Assembly: GCA_013339895.1 (NCBI GenBank)
Contig: JABACO010000001.1
Coordinates: 2,616,309 to 2,680,308 of the forward strand
Length of the DNA stretch: 64,000 bases
Reading direction: 5' to 3'
Origin: Ephydatia muelleri
Taxonomy: Eukaryota > Porifera > Demospongiae > Spongillida > Spongillidae
The notes beneath the pieces are model-generated. The model saw only the letters and a list, made by a program, of their open reading frames with translations. It did no database searches and was not told where the DNA came from. This document shows positions 52,170 to 62,469 of the stretch, piece after piece (the first letter of the stretch is position 1; each line of letters begins with the position of its first letter). The position numbers and the translations under genes are program-made.

Positions 52170-52335
52170 AAGATAATAATCATTATAACAATACAGATAA
52201 ACAAGCACATAACATGAACTAACTTACCACCTAGACTACAGTAGCCTGCATCTGAGATGGCCCTTGAAAGAAGAGCCCTCATATTTGCCCTGACAAGGGT
52301 CATGCTCAGTCTCTGATATAGGGCTGTGAACAGCT
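52170..52335 (-). mobile_element. RLE-type retrotransposon terminal fragment, minus strand
   Basis: The minus-strand frame ALYQRLSMTLVRANMRALLSR then a stop-containing tail. It directly abuts the poly(A) of the plus-strand copy. Confidence 0.7.
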
Positions 52336-52404
52336 GCAGACTTTGGGCAGTTTTGATGTGTTATTATTATTATTATTTATTATTGTAATATTATATTATT
52401 GCAA

Positions 52405-53516
52405 ATTTTACCAGGTCAACCCCCCCCCAAGTGTGGCTGCTGATTCTTTGAAGATAATGGACTCCGATGTTAGAAGTTGCTTTTTGAAGTGCTTCTCTAT
52501 AGATCTGTCTGAGGCCGCGTGGTGCCAATCTCAACTAAGCCTAAGGTTTGGGGGTTTGGGTCTTTCGCTCTCTCTCTCACCACTCAAGTGCTGCATCTTT
52601 TTGTTCATCTGGCTTTGCCACCACAGATAACCATCACCTGATGAATGCAGTTAGCTTAGTCTGTTCTTCAGATGCCATCTCTCCAGAATCTGCCATCGAG
52701 TCTCCTCCCTCGCAGAGATCTCTCTCCCATAAGCTGGATAGTTTGTCTTTTAGCAATTTGTATGACTTATCTTCTCCAGCAAACAAAGCTCGCCTCCTCT
52801 CTGCCTCTGCTTCTTTGGCCACTTCTTGGGTCTCAGTCCTTCCTTCAGGTGAACCTGGCACGCATTTTTATCCTAGCGAATTCTGCTCAGCTATTTCATG
52901 GTGGCTGGGTTTAGAAACGACAAGGGCTTCCTCCTGCTGTCTACTTTGTCCTGAAATAGCTTTGGACCTGTTGGGACACCATGCATTGTCGTGCGGACGA
53001 GGTGGTGATGTGGTACTCCGACATAACCAACTGCGTGATATATTTGTAGACTTTTGCCACAAGGCGAACCTTAGTGTAAAGGTTGAAGCAGGTAGCACTC
53101 TTACCCCTGACCTTTCTAGGTCTCGCCCCGCGGATGCTTTAGTGAGCAATTGGTCAGATGGAATACCAACTGCCTTTGACATTACAGTGACATCTCCTCT
53201 CACACCAGTGTCACTTCTGGAAGCAAGTGTCACACCTGGAACTGCTGCACTACTGGCAGAGCGGAGGAAGCACCAGGCTAATGACCCCAAGTGTCACATG
53301 CTTGGGTGGAAATGCACCCCTCTCGTGGTAGAGAGCTATGGGAGCTGGGGTAGTGAAGCCAGGCAAATTTGCTCCCACTTGGCCTCATGCCTGTCCTTTA
53401 GCTTAGGAATTCAGAAGCCAAAGATTTTGGTACAGATGTATGGGAAGTTGAACATAGCCCTAGTGAGGTGCAATGCCAGAGCTCTCCTCAGTAGAGCATG
53501 TAATTTGGTTTAGTTA
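52405..53516 (+). mobile_element. RLE-type retrotransposon, best-preserved C-terminal module
   Basis: 52405-52545 (SDVRSCFLKCFSIDLSEAAW, QSQLSLRFGGLGL) joins 52548-53513 across a one-base insertion. The second frame is open for about 320 codons: HHSSAASF, ISWWLGLE, CCLLCPEIALDLLGHHALSC (CCHC knuckle), GGDVVLRHNQLRDIFVDFC, SRSRPADALVSNW, AFDITVTSPLTP, KCHMLGWKCTPLVVESYGSW and MYGKLNIALVRCNARALLSR. The RPAD...FD spacing fits the P-D...D core of a PD-(D/E)XK (restriction-like) nuclease, as in R2-type LINEs. This is inference from motif order. Confidence 0.9.
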
Positions 53517-53794
53517 CTTTATATGTATAGTTTAGTAGTTTTAAGGTACATGTATTCATGCATTCTATATGTGTATTCATTTCTGACAGTATGCTTTTTA
53601 AATAATGAACAGTGACTTTTCTAAGTCAGTCTTTCAACGTGAAGGAGAAATCATGCAGAATAATTGAAGATTTGGGCTCTTTATCAGTCCAGTCAACAAG
53701 TTTCTTGGGTTGTTTGGATCTTTCATCTGTGAAGGCTACCAAACGGTAGTATGATGCATGTAATGCTGGCCTTAAAGTACATTAGGAAAGAATT

Positions 53795-53985
53795 ATCACT
53801 TACAGAGTACAGTTTTGTACTCCCAGGTTAAGGAGTACATTTTTATACTCCCAGGTTAAGGAGTACATATTTGTACTCCCAGGTTAAGGAGTACATATTT
53901 GTACTCTCAGGTTAAGGAGTACATATTTGTGCTCCCAGGTTAATAAGTACATATTAGGTTAAGGAGTACATTTTTAAACAGAACA
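53795..53985. repeat. 28-bp tandem repeat with internal dyad
   Basis: About six units of AGGAGTACATATTTGTACTC followed by CCAGGTTA. Each unit contains an inverted pair GGAGTAC/GTACTCC, so each can fold as a small hairpin. The later units decay. Confidence 0.92.
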
Positions 53986-54793
53986 CTCAAAACAGGAGTA
54001 TTCACAAACTGACGTGGCTGGGAGTTGGGACTCTTCTACTTCAATCCTCTGAAAAAGTGGAATATTTCCTTCAGTGCATGCAGTTCTGGTTGGACTGTAT
54101 TCAGATCGAGTCGTCTGCAAATCAGAATAGAATTTAAATTGGTTACAATGAGAAAGTCTAGGCAATTCAATGCTAAAGAACGCCATCCATTGAAGATTTG
54201 AGTGCTGTTTCAACTAGATTTTGCTGAAGGCGTGGAAGATCCTGCTTCTCAAATGATAACCTGCAGGTCTCTCGGAAGAACTACTCGCACAAGAGAGACA
54301 ACCTGCAATTATATCAATTGATGGAACTGAACAGTTGCTGTTCATTATAATCGAATGATGGCGTTATACAATTACTTTAAAAATAACATTATTAGCAGAC
54401 CCTCTTTAGATTAATTTCGTGCTCTAAACCATTCCACCGCAGTTTGATAGACGGTACTGTTTGATTTAGAGCAGCAAGCCTCGCTTGAGGCGACATCTCT
54501 ATGAGCTCAATGTGATGGTGTAGGAGTGCTTGATGTTAAATGCTTCATTCACTTTTGAGTTTATTTTGAAAACACAGTTTCGGGGTAAATAATTGTTTAT
54601 CATAATGCTTCAGGACAGAGCTGTATATGGTTCACCGTTCTCCAAAGAGGTACCACAATGTTTGGAAGTGACGTATCATCGCCGCGGATCCCCAATTAGC
54701 GGCAACGTTGCTATAAGATTATGTAATTGATTACGCAATACTTCATCAGTATGCTGAGCTCAGGGATTACGAAAGGAAAACCCTACGAGTAAG
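53986..54793. other. No firm gene; upstream of the 7TM gene
   Basis: A minus-strand frame (53974-54213, 79 codons) has no recognised domain. The rest is the presumed promoter side of the 7TM gene; no TATA box is convincingly placed. Confidence 0.4.
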
Positions 54794-55834
54794 TTGGTTA
54801 TGGTTTCAAACAATTCTTCGTGCGACATCGTCGTCTCCGTTCCACTGCTTCGCGTCATTTCTGCGACCAACGCTGCCTCCGCCGTCGTGTGTCTGCTGGC
54901 ATCGGCCATGGTGTTTTGCTTGAAGCTCTACAAAATAGGCGTCTATAGACTGGCTCTCTACCAGATATCGGCCTCTCTGGCGTTCTCGATAGTTCAAGTG
55001 TCGCAGATAGCTTTCGTCCATTACAATAACGGCAACGACGCGTACAATCGCGCGTGCGTTGCGATCGGTTTCCTATCCCTGTACATGCAGTGGGCGAAGC
55101 TCGTGCTTACGATATGGCTGACGGCTCATCTGTTCTGCTTCTCGGTGTTCCAAAATAATCTGAGGAGGCTCGAAGTGGCGTACGTTGCGACGTCGCTAAT
55201 CGTACCAGCTGGGTTTGCAGGAGTCGCCTTATGTATCCGCCGCTCGTACGGACTGGGCGAATTTGGCTGCTGGATTTCTGTTACGTGCCGGAACGAAAAT
55301 TCCTCGTTCCATCGCATCTTTGTCGAAAGGCTGGCACTCTGGGACGGTCCCGCCGCGTTTATCCTTCTGATCGCATCGGTGGCCATGGTTGTCATGACGA
55401 TGAAACTTGCCGTTAACATTCACCGCCGAAGGAGATACGCGCAAATGAGCAGTGATGACCAGTTTTGGAAGGCACTTAAACAGTTGCTTCCGTTGGCTGC
55501 TTTTCCAGTACTGTTTTATGCCTTCGTCATACCGCAGCTTGCGTTTCATATCTACCAGTTTGAATTCCAGGCCACCTATTATCAACTACCGAAGGGCAAT
55601 GACTCATTGTACATAGCGACCTCGGCAAGCTTCTCGGCGTGGAGTTTCGTCTCGGGACTCACCCTCATTGTACATGTATGTGTCGCCAGGCTATCGCGGC
55701 ATTGTAAAGACAAGGCTACTACCAGAGGAGAGGCAATCGAAGACGAAGGCTCCATTACCGTCACTCGGGAAACTACACCACTATTAAACAGCGCTACTAG
55801 TTTTCCGTTGCCAATTGAAAACACGTTGAATTGA
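54794..55834 (+). CDS. Seven-transmembrane receptor (GPCR), intronless
   Basis: A single 346-aa frame with seven hydrophobic segments at about residues 17-43, 52-75, 88-113, 127-148, 183-206, 230-252 and 274-298. The N-terminus is short and extracellular with an N-glycosylation site (NNSS). Cys88 at the top of TM3 and the Cys of GCWIS in the second extracellular loop can form the conserved disulfide. The GCW in that loop is reminiscent of secretin/adhesion and cAMP-receptor-like families, but no DRY or NPxxY motif of class A is evident. The third intracellular loop is basic (HRRRRYAQ) and the tail ends with an acidic dileucine-type ETTPLL sorting signal. It is likely a G-protein-coupled receptor of a poorly classified non-bilaterian group; the ligand is unknown. 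MVMVSNN and Met3 are alternative starts. Confidence 0.8.
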   Translation: MVMVSNNSSCDIVVSVPLLRVISATNAASAVVCLLASAMVFCLKLYKIGVYRLALYQISASLAFSIVQVSQIAFVHYNNGNDAYNRACVAIGFLSLYMQWAKLVLTIWLTAHLFCFSVFQNNLRRLEVAYVATSLIVPAGFAGVALCIRRSYGLGEFGCWISVTCRNENSSFHRIFVERLALWDGPAAFILLIASVAMVVMTMKLAVNIHRRRRYAQMSSDDQFWKALKQLLPLAAFPVLFYAFVIPQLAFHIYQFEFQATYYQLPKGNDSLYIATSASFSAWSFVSGLTLIVHVCVARLSRHCKDKATTRGEAIEDEGSITVTRETTPLLNSATSFPLPIENTLN

Positions 55835-55839
55835 TTACA

Positions 55840-57815
55840 GGAGAATGTATGCATTGAATTGTATGACGTATTGTAGTTTCTTGCGATGGAGTGGGACGAG
55901 GAGGAAAAGTACCAAACGTCTTCCCTCGTTCTCCAGTCCAGTACGTCTGGCTCTATACGCATGGCTCAATATAACTGATGCCTGTAATTGATCTCGTGCT
56001 CATTTCTTATCGCTAAACTCAAACATTCAAATTAAACTGGCCAAACTTCCTATCTAAGGGGACCATGCGCAAAACTAGCCTGCTGGCAGAAATAACCAAC
56101 GCGACAAAAGATTCAGCATGCATATGATGGTCTGTCTGTGTGCTTAGCTGGGTGCCAGGTACCATTTGATTTTCCACGTTAGGCATCACGTAAAGGTTAA
56201 AGGCGATCTGAGAGACATTATGTGCACATCAATAGGCCATTTTTGATTGTTCCATGTATGCATGATCTAAGTGTGTGCTACTTTTATAACAACTCTATTT
56301 CTCCTATCACACGAAATTTATACCTCTACCCGTTATAGAAACTATATAATGCTGCATCACTCATATTTTTTACTTGCGGGTCTATGGTGTATGTGTGCCA
56401 CAAATGTTGTTTCTTTGCGGGATTGAGGTTACTTGATGGGTGATGCACATGTGATGTAATTTCATTATTAGGGTATAGCATTTTGATTTATTTTACGTAT
56501 ACACAATTTCTAATGTACAGTAATAACTGTTCAGATGTGTTGAGCTTACCAGAAGACTGAAAGAAAAACCTTGGACCAGTGTGCATTGCAAGTGTCAGTA
56601 TATGGTGCATGTGGATCACAGACTGAACATCTAATGAGCTCCTTCCCTCTATTGCGGAAGTGCATGGAGTTCCTGATTGAGAAATAGTACTTGGAGAGGG
56701 TGAAGATCTTTGGACACATATTCCTATCTGGCATGACCACACCTACATTTCTGTTCGTCTGTATGCGTATATGCGTCCATCTGTTTTCTTAATGTTATGT
56801 GTTATTCTATTATTTGTGTAAGGTGTTTGGATAAGTAGGAATGGAAATGATAACTTGCAACACCGATGCAGTGTTGGCTTGAATTATGGACAGTATGAAG
56901 CTTGCAGGCACATGACTGTTGAGCAAATGATGTGAAACACGAATAAGCGAGTGTCAGTAGAGTGTGTTAAACCCATGTCTAAGTTCCACACTCTAGACAC
57001 AAATGCAGGATATAGATTATCTCTGTGTTGGAATTTGTTGGCGCTAACATACAAGAAACCAGCTTGCATTGACCTGAATAAACTTAACCAGCCATGTTCT
57101 ACTCTGAACGGCCTTGAACCTCCTCCTCAGTTATGCGCCTCCTCTATAGCCATCACACCACACTTGGACGTGCATAAAAGCTGGTCTTAACTACTCTATG
57201 TGAAGAGACAGTGATGCTTCAAGACCACCAGTTGGCTGGTTGTACTCGTAGAAAGTTACACCACACCACACTCACCAAACACTCCTGTACAAGAAGCCAT
57301 GGACTCTGACTATTCCCAGCCCTGTATGTGTGCAGCACTCCAGCAACCATACTGTGCAACCCTTCTCTCATCTAGCCACACCCACTCCACTATCTATTGA
57401 CTGACCATGCTTCCTCTTCCTTTCCAACACTGGCTGCACCCACTCTCCCCCCCCCCCCCCTCCCTTGCTCCGAACAACCACAAAGGATCACTACAACATA
57501 GTTGCAGTCTGGGGATGAGGTTCTGGAGAAAGAAAGGGTGTGTCCAGCCAACGCCCCACCCATGCCATGTCTCCACCTCCCATACATCCTCCTGTATTTG
57601 CCTACATCTACGCTTCACTCCACAGAACTAGTGCTGTTCAAGGACCTTCGAATGGTGGCCATGCCTCCAGAGTTCCAGTCAGATGTAGTTCCATGTTATG
57701 GCCCATGTCAAAGGATTCCAGGCAAGAGGAGGGGGTATGGCATCAGTCATGTGGATGTATTTACTGCACAAATGTATCTCTCATAATGAAGTGAATATTT
57801 GTACAAAACATTACA
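55840..57815. other. No firm gene
   Basis: No exon recognised. A stretch at 57540-57815 resembles 60110-60225 (CATCCTCCTGTA, TCATGTGGATG, ACATTACATCACAC). These are the paralogous 3' flanks of the two TRIM-NHL copies. A C tract of about 11 lies at 57450. Confidence 0.45.
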
Positions 57816-57820
57816 TCACA

Positions 57821-59290
57821 CTACACAGAATATTTCAATACAGAGTTATTTCCAAAGTTTACTACATACAGACTACCACTCTTAGGATCGAGTGCAATAC
57901 CTCTGGGTCCATTGAGATTGCCAACTGTGTGTATTTTGTTTTCTTGGAGATCAAAGATGGAAAGACAATAACCGGTCCACTCAGTAACAAGGCTGTAACC
58001 TTCTTCTTCATCAATCACTATTCCAGTTGGACCTCTAATATCCCCATATGATCTGACATAGGTCCCCTCAGGCGTGAAGACTTTGATGGTGTTAGAATAA
58101 CGAGCTGCAACATGGATGTTCCCTTGAGAGTCCAAGGCAAGGCCGTGTGGGAACTGGAAAGCATAACCACTGCATGTAGGGTCATTTCCATCTATGGTCA
58201 ATAGCCAGATGCCAGCTTGATCCAATATTACTACCCTGTGATTGTCATTATCAGAAACAACCTATCTCTTTGGTCCACAATAAACGATATCGGATGCATA
58301 AACTGACCCTGACCCAAACCATGTTGGCCAAACCTATTGTCAACATCTGAATGCGATGATTACCCCAATCAGCTACATGCATCACATCTTCCTTGATAAG
58401 CCATAAGGATTATTGAACTGACCATCACCACTTCCTTTACTACCTACGGTTCTCTTCTGCCGGCCAGCCTGGTTAAACACATGGATACTGTTATTATTCC
58501 TACAGGCTACATAGATGTCTCCACTGTCATGGATGGCAATACCATGCGGACCACCACTACACTTGATAACTTGCTCTGGGTTACGCAGGGTGCTGTACTG
58601 TCTTCTCACATTAAGGTCACAAGGACTGTTCTGTAGCTCTTGACCATCCATTGTGATGAGGAGCTGGTGAGGACCAGCAGTCTGAGGGATGAGGGTGATG
58701 GTGTAGGTACCATCCCCATGATCCTCCACCTCTCCTGGGACAACTGCTTCATCATGTGACTTGGGCCTCAGCTCAGCCTTTGCCTGTAGACCACCATATG
58801 GGTTCCTCTCTCCCTTTGAGGTCATGCTCTCCACTTCAACACAATACCTTTCCTTCACCTTGGCCACTGACTCAGAAGACCATGTGCTTTTGTGATGGAG
58901 ATGGAGCCATACATGACCAAATATGGAGAGTTCCTTAATAAGAGAATCGGTGCTTAGGGACACATGTATGTCACTAGACTGATTTGGAGTGAGGGACATA
59001 TTCTCAACCTTCTTCAGGGTGGCCTTCAGTTCAGTAGGTAGCAGATCTCCAAGTGCTACTATCTTGTGGTCAGTGTGGGTCTGGAGGTGGGAGGTCATCT
59101 CAGTGTAGTGACCAATTTCAACTTGCATCTTCATAGCTGTTCATTCTGGAGGGTCAGAGCTGTTGTCTTGGAAAGTGAAATGACCTCCATTTCTGATAAC
59201 AGTGTTTTCTTCCTTTCCTCAATGGTTTGGTGGAGCTGTGCAAAGAATTGGTTTACGATCAGTGTGACATTCTCTCTGGTAGTGACTAAT
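57821..59290 (-). pseudogene. TRIM-NHL pseudogene, copy 1 (5'-truncated)
   Basis: The minus strand carries, in broken frames, the end of a coiled coil (TTRENVTLIVNQFF, ERKKTLLSEMEVISLSKTTA, 59290-59140), a filamin-type Ig domain (EVEDHGDGTYTITLIPQTAG, about 58710), and NHL repeats (GGPHGIAIHDSGDIYVACRN, PHGLALDSQGNIHVAARYSN, PRGIALDPKSGSLYVVNFGN). A one-base deletion breaks the frame at about 59135 and indels break it again at 58385-58230. RING and B-boxes are absent. Its sequence is very similar to copy 2, so it is a decayed tandem duplicate. Confidence 0.85.
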
Positions 59291-59294
59291 GGGA

Positions 59295-60226
59295 GGATTT
59301 AATGGTCATATCTTCTGTTTCCATGGTGATACAGACTTACCCTGTGAACCCAAGATCATCATCCTCTTCCATACCTGGTCAGAGGTATTTGCTGGTAACA
59401 TCATCTGCTAGTCCCAGCTCCAGCTCACTCCCATACATTCCAAGATACAATCAACGTCTGTCCACAACCTATTTCATTGGCTACCTTCAGTTCATACAAC
59501 CCCAGCATGTCCCATCTCTGCTGTGTGGATGACAAGGCTTCCAAGGGTGATAAGGCTCTAGGTTGGGATGCTTATGCCATATATCCGGTTAATTGCTGAA
59601 AAAAATCTTCTGTAAAAATAAATAAATAAACGAAAAACAATTCAATGAGGGACAACAAGCTACTCAAAAGCTGATGAACTCTGTCCTGATTTGGGAACAT
59701 GAATAATTATTCTCCATAAAACTGTGTCTAAATAAGACCAAAATGCACTTAAAATTGAATGAGGTACTCAGTTCAATCAATAGAGGGGTGTTATTTATGA
59801 AAGCTTCTCACCATCCATCTCTGAACCACATGACAACTTTGATTCTGAATTTAACCAACTTGATAAATGAAGCTACATGTAAATGTATACAGACCTCCAT
59901 GAGGTGTGCCTAACTCCATATCACCACAAGAGTTGCCCTAACCCTGGATATGAACCTTCTCCAACTACAGCTCTGTGCATCAAATGTCCCAACAAGTCCC
60001 CTTGTGCCATGTGTAGCCATGGCAGCCATGTAGTAGGGCTGGCTAACCTGTCCCTGATAGGGGAGAGAGTGTGCAACACAACTGATGGCTCATAAGTCAT
60101 CAGTTGTCTCCATGTCCAAAACATCCTCCTGTACCCGGCGTACGTACCCACCTCCACCTGGCATTGGAGGGGGCGGGGCATCATGTCATGTGGATGCACA
60201 ATGGAATGATTGTACAAACCATTACA
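59295..60226. other. Spacer between TRIM-NHL copies
   Basis: This is the 3' flank of copy 2 and the truncated 5' side of copy 1. Apart from similarity of 60110-60225 to 57540-57815 I see no gene. Confidence 0.5.
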
Positions 60227-62395
60227 TCACACCGAATACTTCAATACAGTGTTAGCACTACAGTTTGCTACATACAGACTACCACTCCTAGGATCTAGCA
60301 TAACACCATCAGGATTATTGAGATTGCCAACTGTGTGGATCTTCTTTCCTCGAGAATCAAAGATGGAAAGACAATAACCAGCCCTCTCATTAACAAGACT
60401 GTAACCTTCTTCATCAATCACTATTCCAGTTGGATGCTTTACATCCCCATATGATCTGACATAGGTCCCCTCAGGTGTGAAGACTTTGATAGAATCTGAA
60501 CCACAGACTGCAACATGGATGTTCCCTTGAGGGTCCAAGGCAAGGCCTCGTGGCTCTAGGAAAGCATGACTACCAGTGACATCACCATTTATGGTCAATA
60601 GCCGGGTGCCAGCTTGATCCAATATTACTACTCTGTTATTGCGACTATCAGAAACAATCGACCAGTCTCTTTGGTCTACAATAACAAAGGATGGGAACTT
60701 AAATTGTCCCTGACCTGATCCATATTGGCCATACTTTTGCAGGAACTGTCCTCCTGTTGTCATCTTCTGAATGCGATGATTACCCCAATCAGCAACATAC
60801 ATCACATCTCCCTTAATGAATATGCCATCGAACTGACCATCACCACTCCCACAACTACCTATGGTTCTCTTCTGCTGGCCAGCTTGGTCAAACACCTGGA
60901 TACTATTATCACGCCAACTGGTTACATAGATGTCTCCTTTGTCATGGATGGCAATACCTGATGGACCACCACTACAATGGATAACTTGCTCTGCGTTACA
61001 TAGGGTGTTGTATTGGCGATGTCTTCTCACATCAAGGTCACAAGGACTGTTCTGTACATGTTGACCATCCATTGTGATGAGGAGCTGGTGAGGACCAGCA
61101 GTCTGAGGGGTGAGGGTGATGGTGTAGGTACCATCCCCATGGTCCTCCACCTCTCCTGGGACAACTGCTCCATCATGTGACTTGGACCTCAGCTCAGCCT
61201 TCACCTGTAGACCACCATATGGGCACCTCTCTCCCTTTGAGGTCATGCTTTCCACTTCAACACAATGTATTTCCTTCACCTTGGCTCCTGACTCAGAAGA
61301 CCATGTACTTTGGGATGGAGATGGATGTGAGTCCATAACATGACCAAATATGGAGAGTTCCTGAATCAATGCTTAGGGACACATGTATGCCACTAGACTG
61401 ATTTGGAGTGCGAGACACATTTTCAACCTTCTTCAGGATGGCCTTCAGTTCAGTAAGTAGCAGATCTCGAAGTGCTACTCATAGTCAGTGTGGGTCTGGA
61501 GGATGTGGGAGGTCATCTCAGTGTAGTGACCAATCTCATCTTGCATCTTCATCAACTGTTCCTTGTGGAGGGTCAGAGCTGTAGTCTTGGAAAGTGAAAT
61601 GGCCTCCATCTCTGATAACAGTGTCTTCTTCCTTTTCTCAATGGTTTGGTGGAGCTGTTCAAAGGCTTGGGTTATGATCAGTGTGACATTCTCTCTGGTA
61701 GTCTCGACCTGTTCTGCCATCTTGTCATTGTCATCAATGGCTCTGATCAGCTTTGAGGTCACTTCTTGAGCACACACAAGAGCCTCCCTCATGGCATCTC
61801 TGTGGACCTTTGCATTATTGCACATGGCAGCAATCCTGTGGTCCTTGTGGATGGCAAAGGTATAGTCTTTGCACGTCAAAAATTGGCAAGCCTTGCAAAA
61901 CAATTTCAAATTATATTTATGAGGTTGGTTGCAGAGACGTTCAGTTGGTGTCATAATGGATGGAACCAGTTTGATTGAGTCCTTGTCTAATCCAACCAAC
62001 TCATGATGATAGAATATCTTACCATGCTTGAGGTGGTCATGGCAATGCTTACAAATAAGATGATGACATGTGCAACACAACACCACTGGAGGCCCTGTGC
62101 TTCCATCAATGCAAGCATCACATGACTTTTCACCATCACTGGACATGTACCCAGCCACCACCACTTCAAAGCCAAGATGGAGGTTCTGAGGTATACATGC
62201 AGCATTGACTCCACCCTCTGGTATGGTGATACATCTCTGAAAGGTAGAATACTCCACATTGTGCTTGGTCCCAGACCTCTCTATCACCTCATGTAAACAC
62301 TGGTCACAGAAAGAGTCGAGACATGGAAGAATTCTTGGTTCTTTGTAGGACTTGGAACACAGCTGACATGAGATGTGTGTAAGTTGCTGACCACT
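60227..62395 (-). pseudogene. TRIM-NHL (RING/B-box/coiled-coil/filamin/NHL), copy 2, interrupted
   Basis: The minus strand codes for a TRIM2/3/71-like protein: RING (CQLCSKSYKEPRILPC...FCDQC), B-boxes (CDACIDGSTG...CTCHHLICKHC; CNQPHKYNLKLFCKAC), coiled coil (61780-61490), filamin domain (GDGTYTITLTPQTAG) and about six NHL repeats (GGPSGIAIHDKGDIYVTSWR, YVADWGNHRIQKM, PRGLALDPQGNIHVAVCGSD) to the stop at 60227. The exon starts at an acceptor (TTCTTTTAG) near 62396; the upstream exon was not found. Relative to copy 1, a 4-bp deletion gives TAG at 61475 and an 8-bp deletion restores the frame by 61369, so the protein is cut after the coiled coil. The RING His is Asp (PCLDSFC), the last RING Cys pair is lost, and a B-box Cys is Tyr (CKDYT). 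E3 ligase activity looks unlikely. Confidence 0.82.
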
Positions 62396-62469
62396 AAAAG
62401 AATAACGTGCATTAAATAGGAAACAAAAACTAATGGTAGTACAGCTGGGATGGAATAGATGCAAAAGTG

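Noticed and set aside
53795..53985. CRISPR-like array of 28-bp repeats
   Set aside because: Units are directly tandem with no unique spacers, and the context is animal nuclear DNA.
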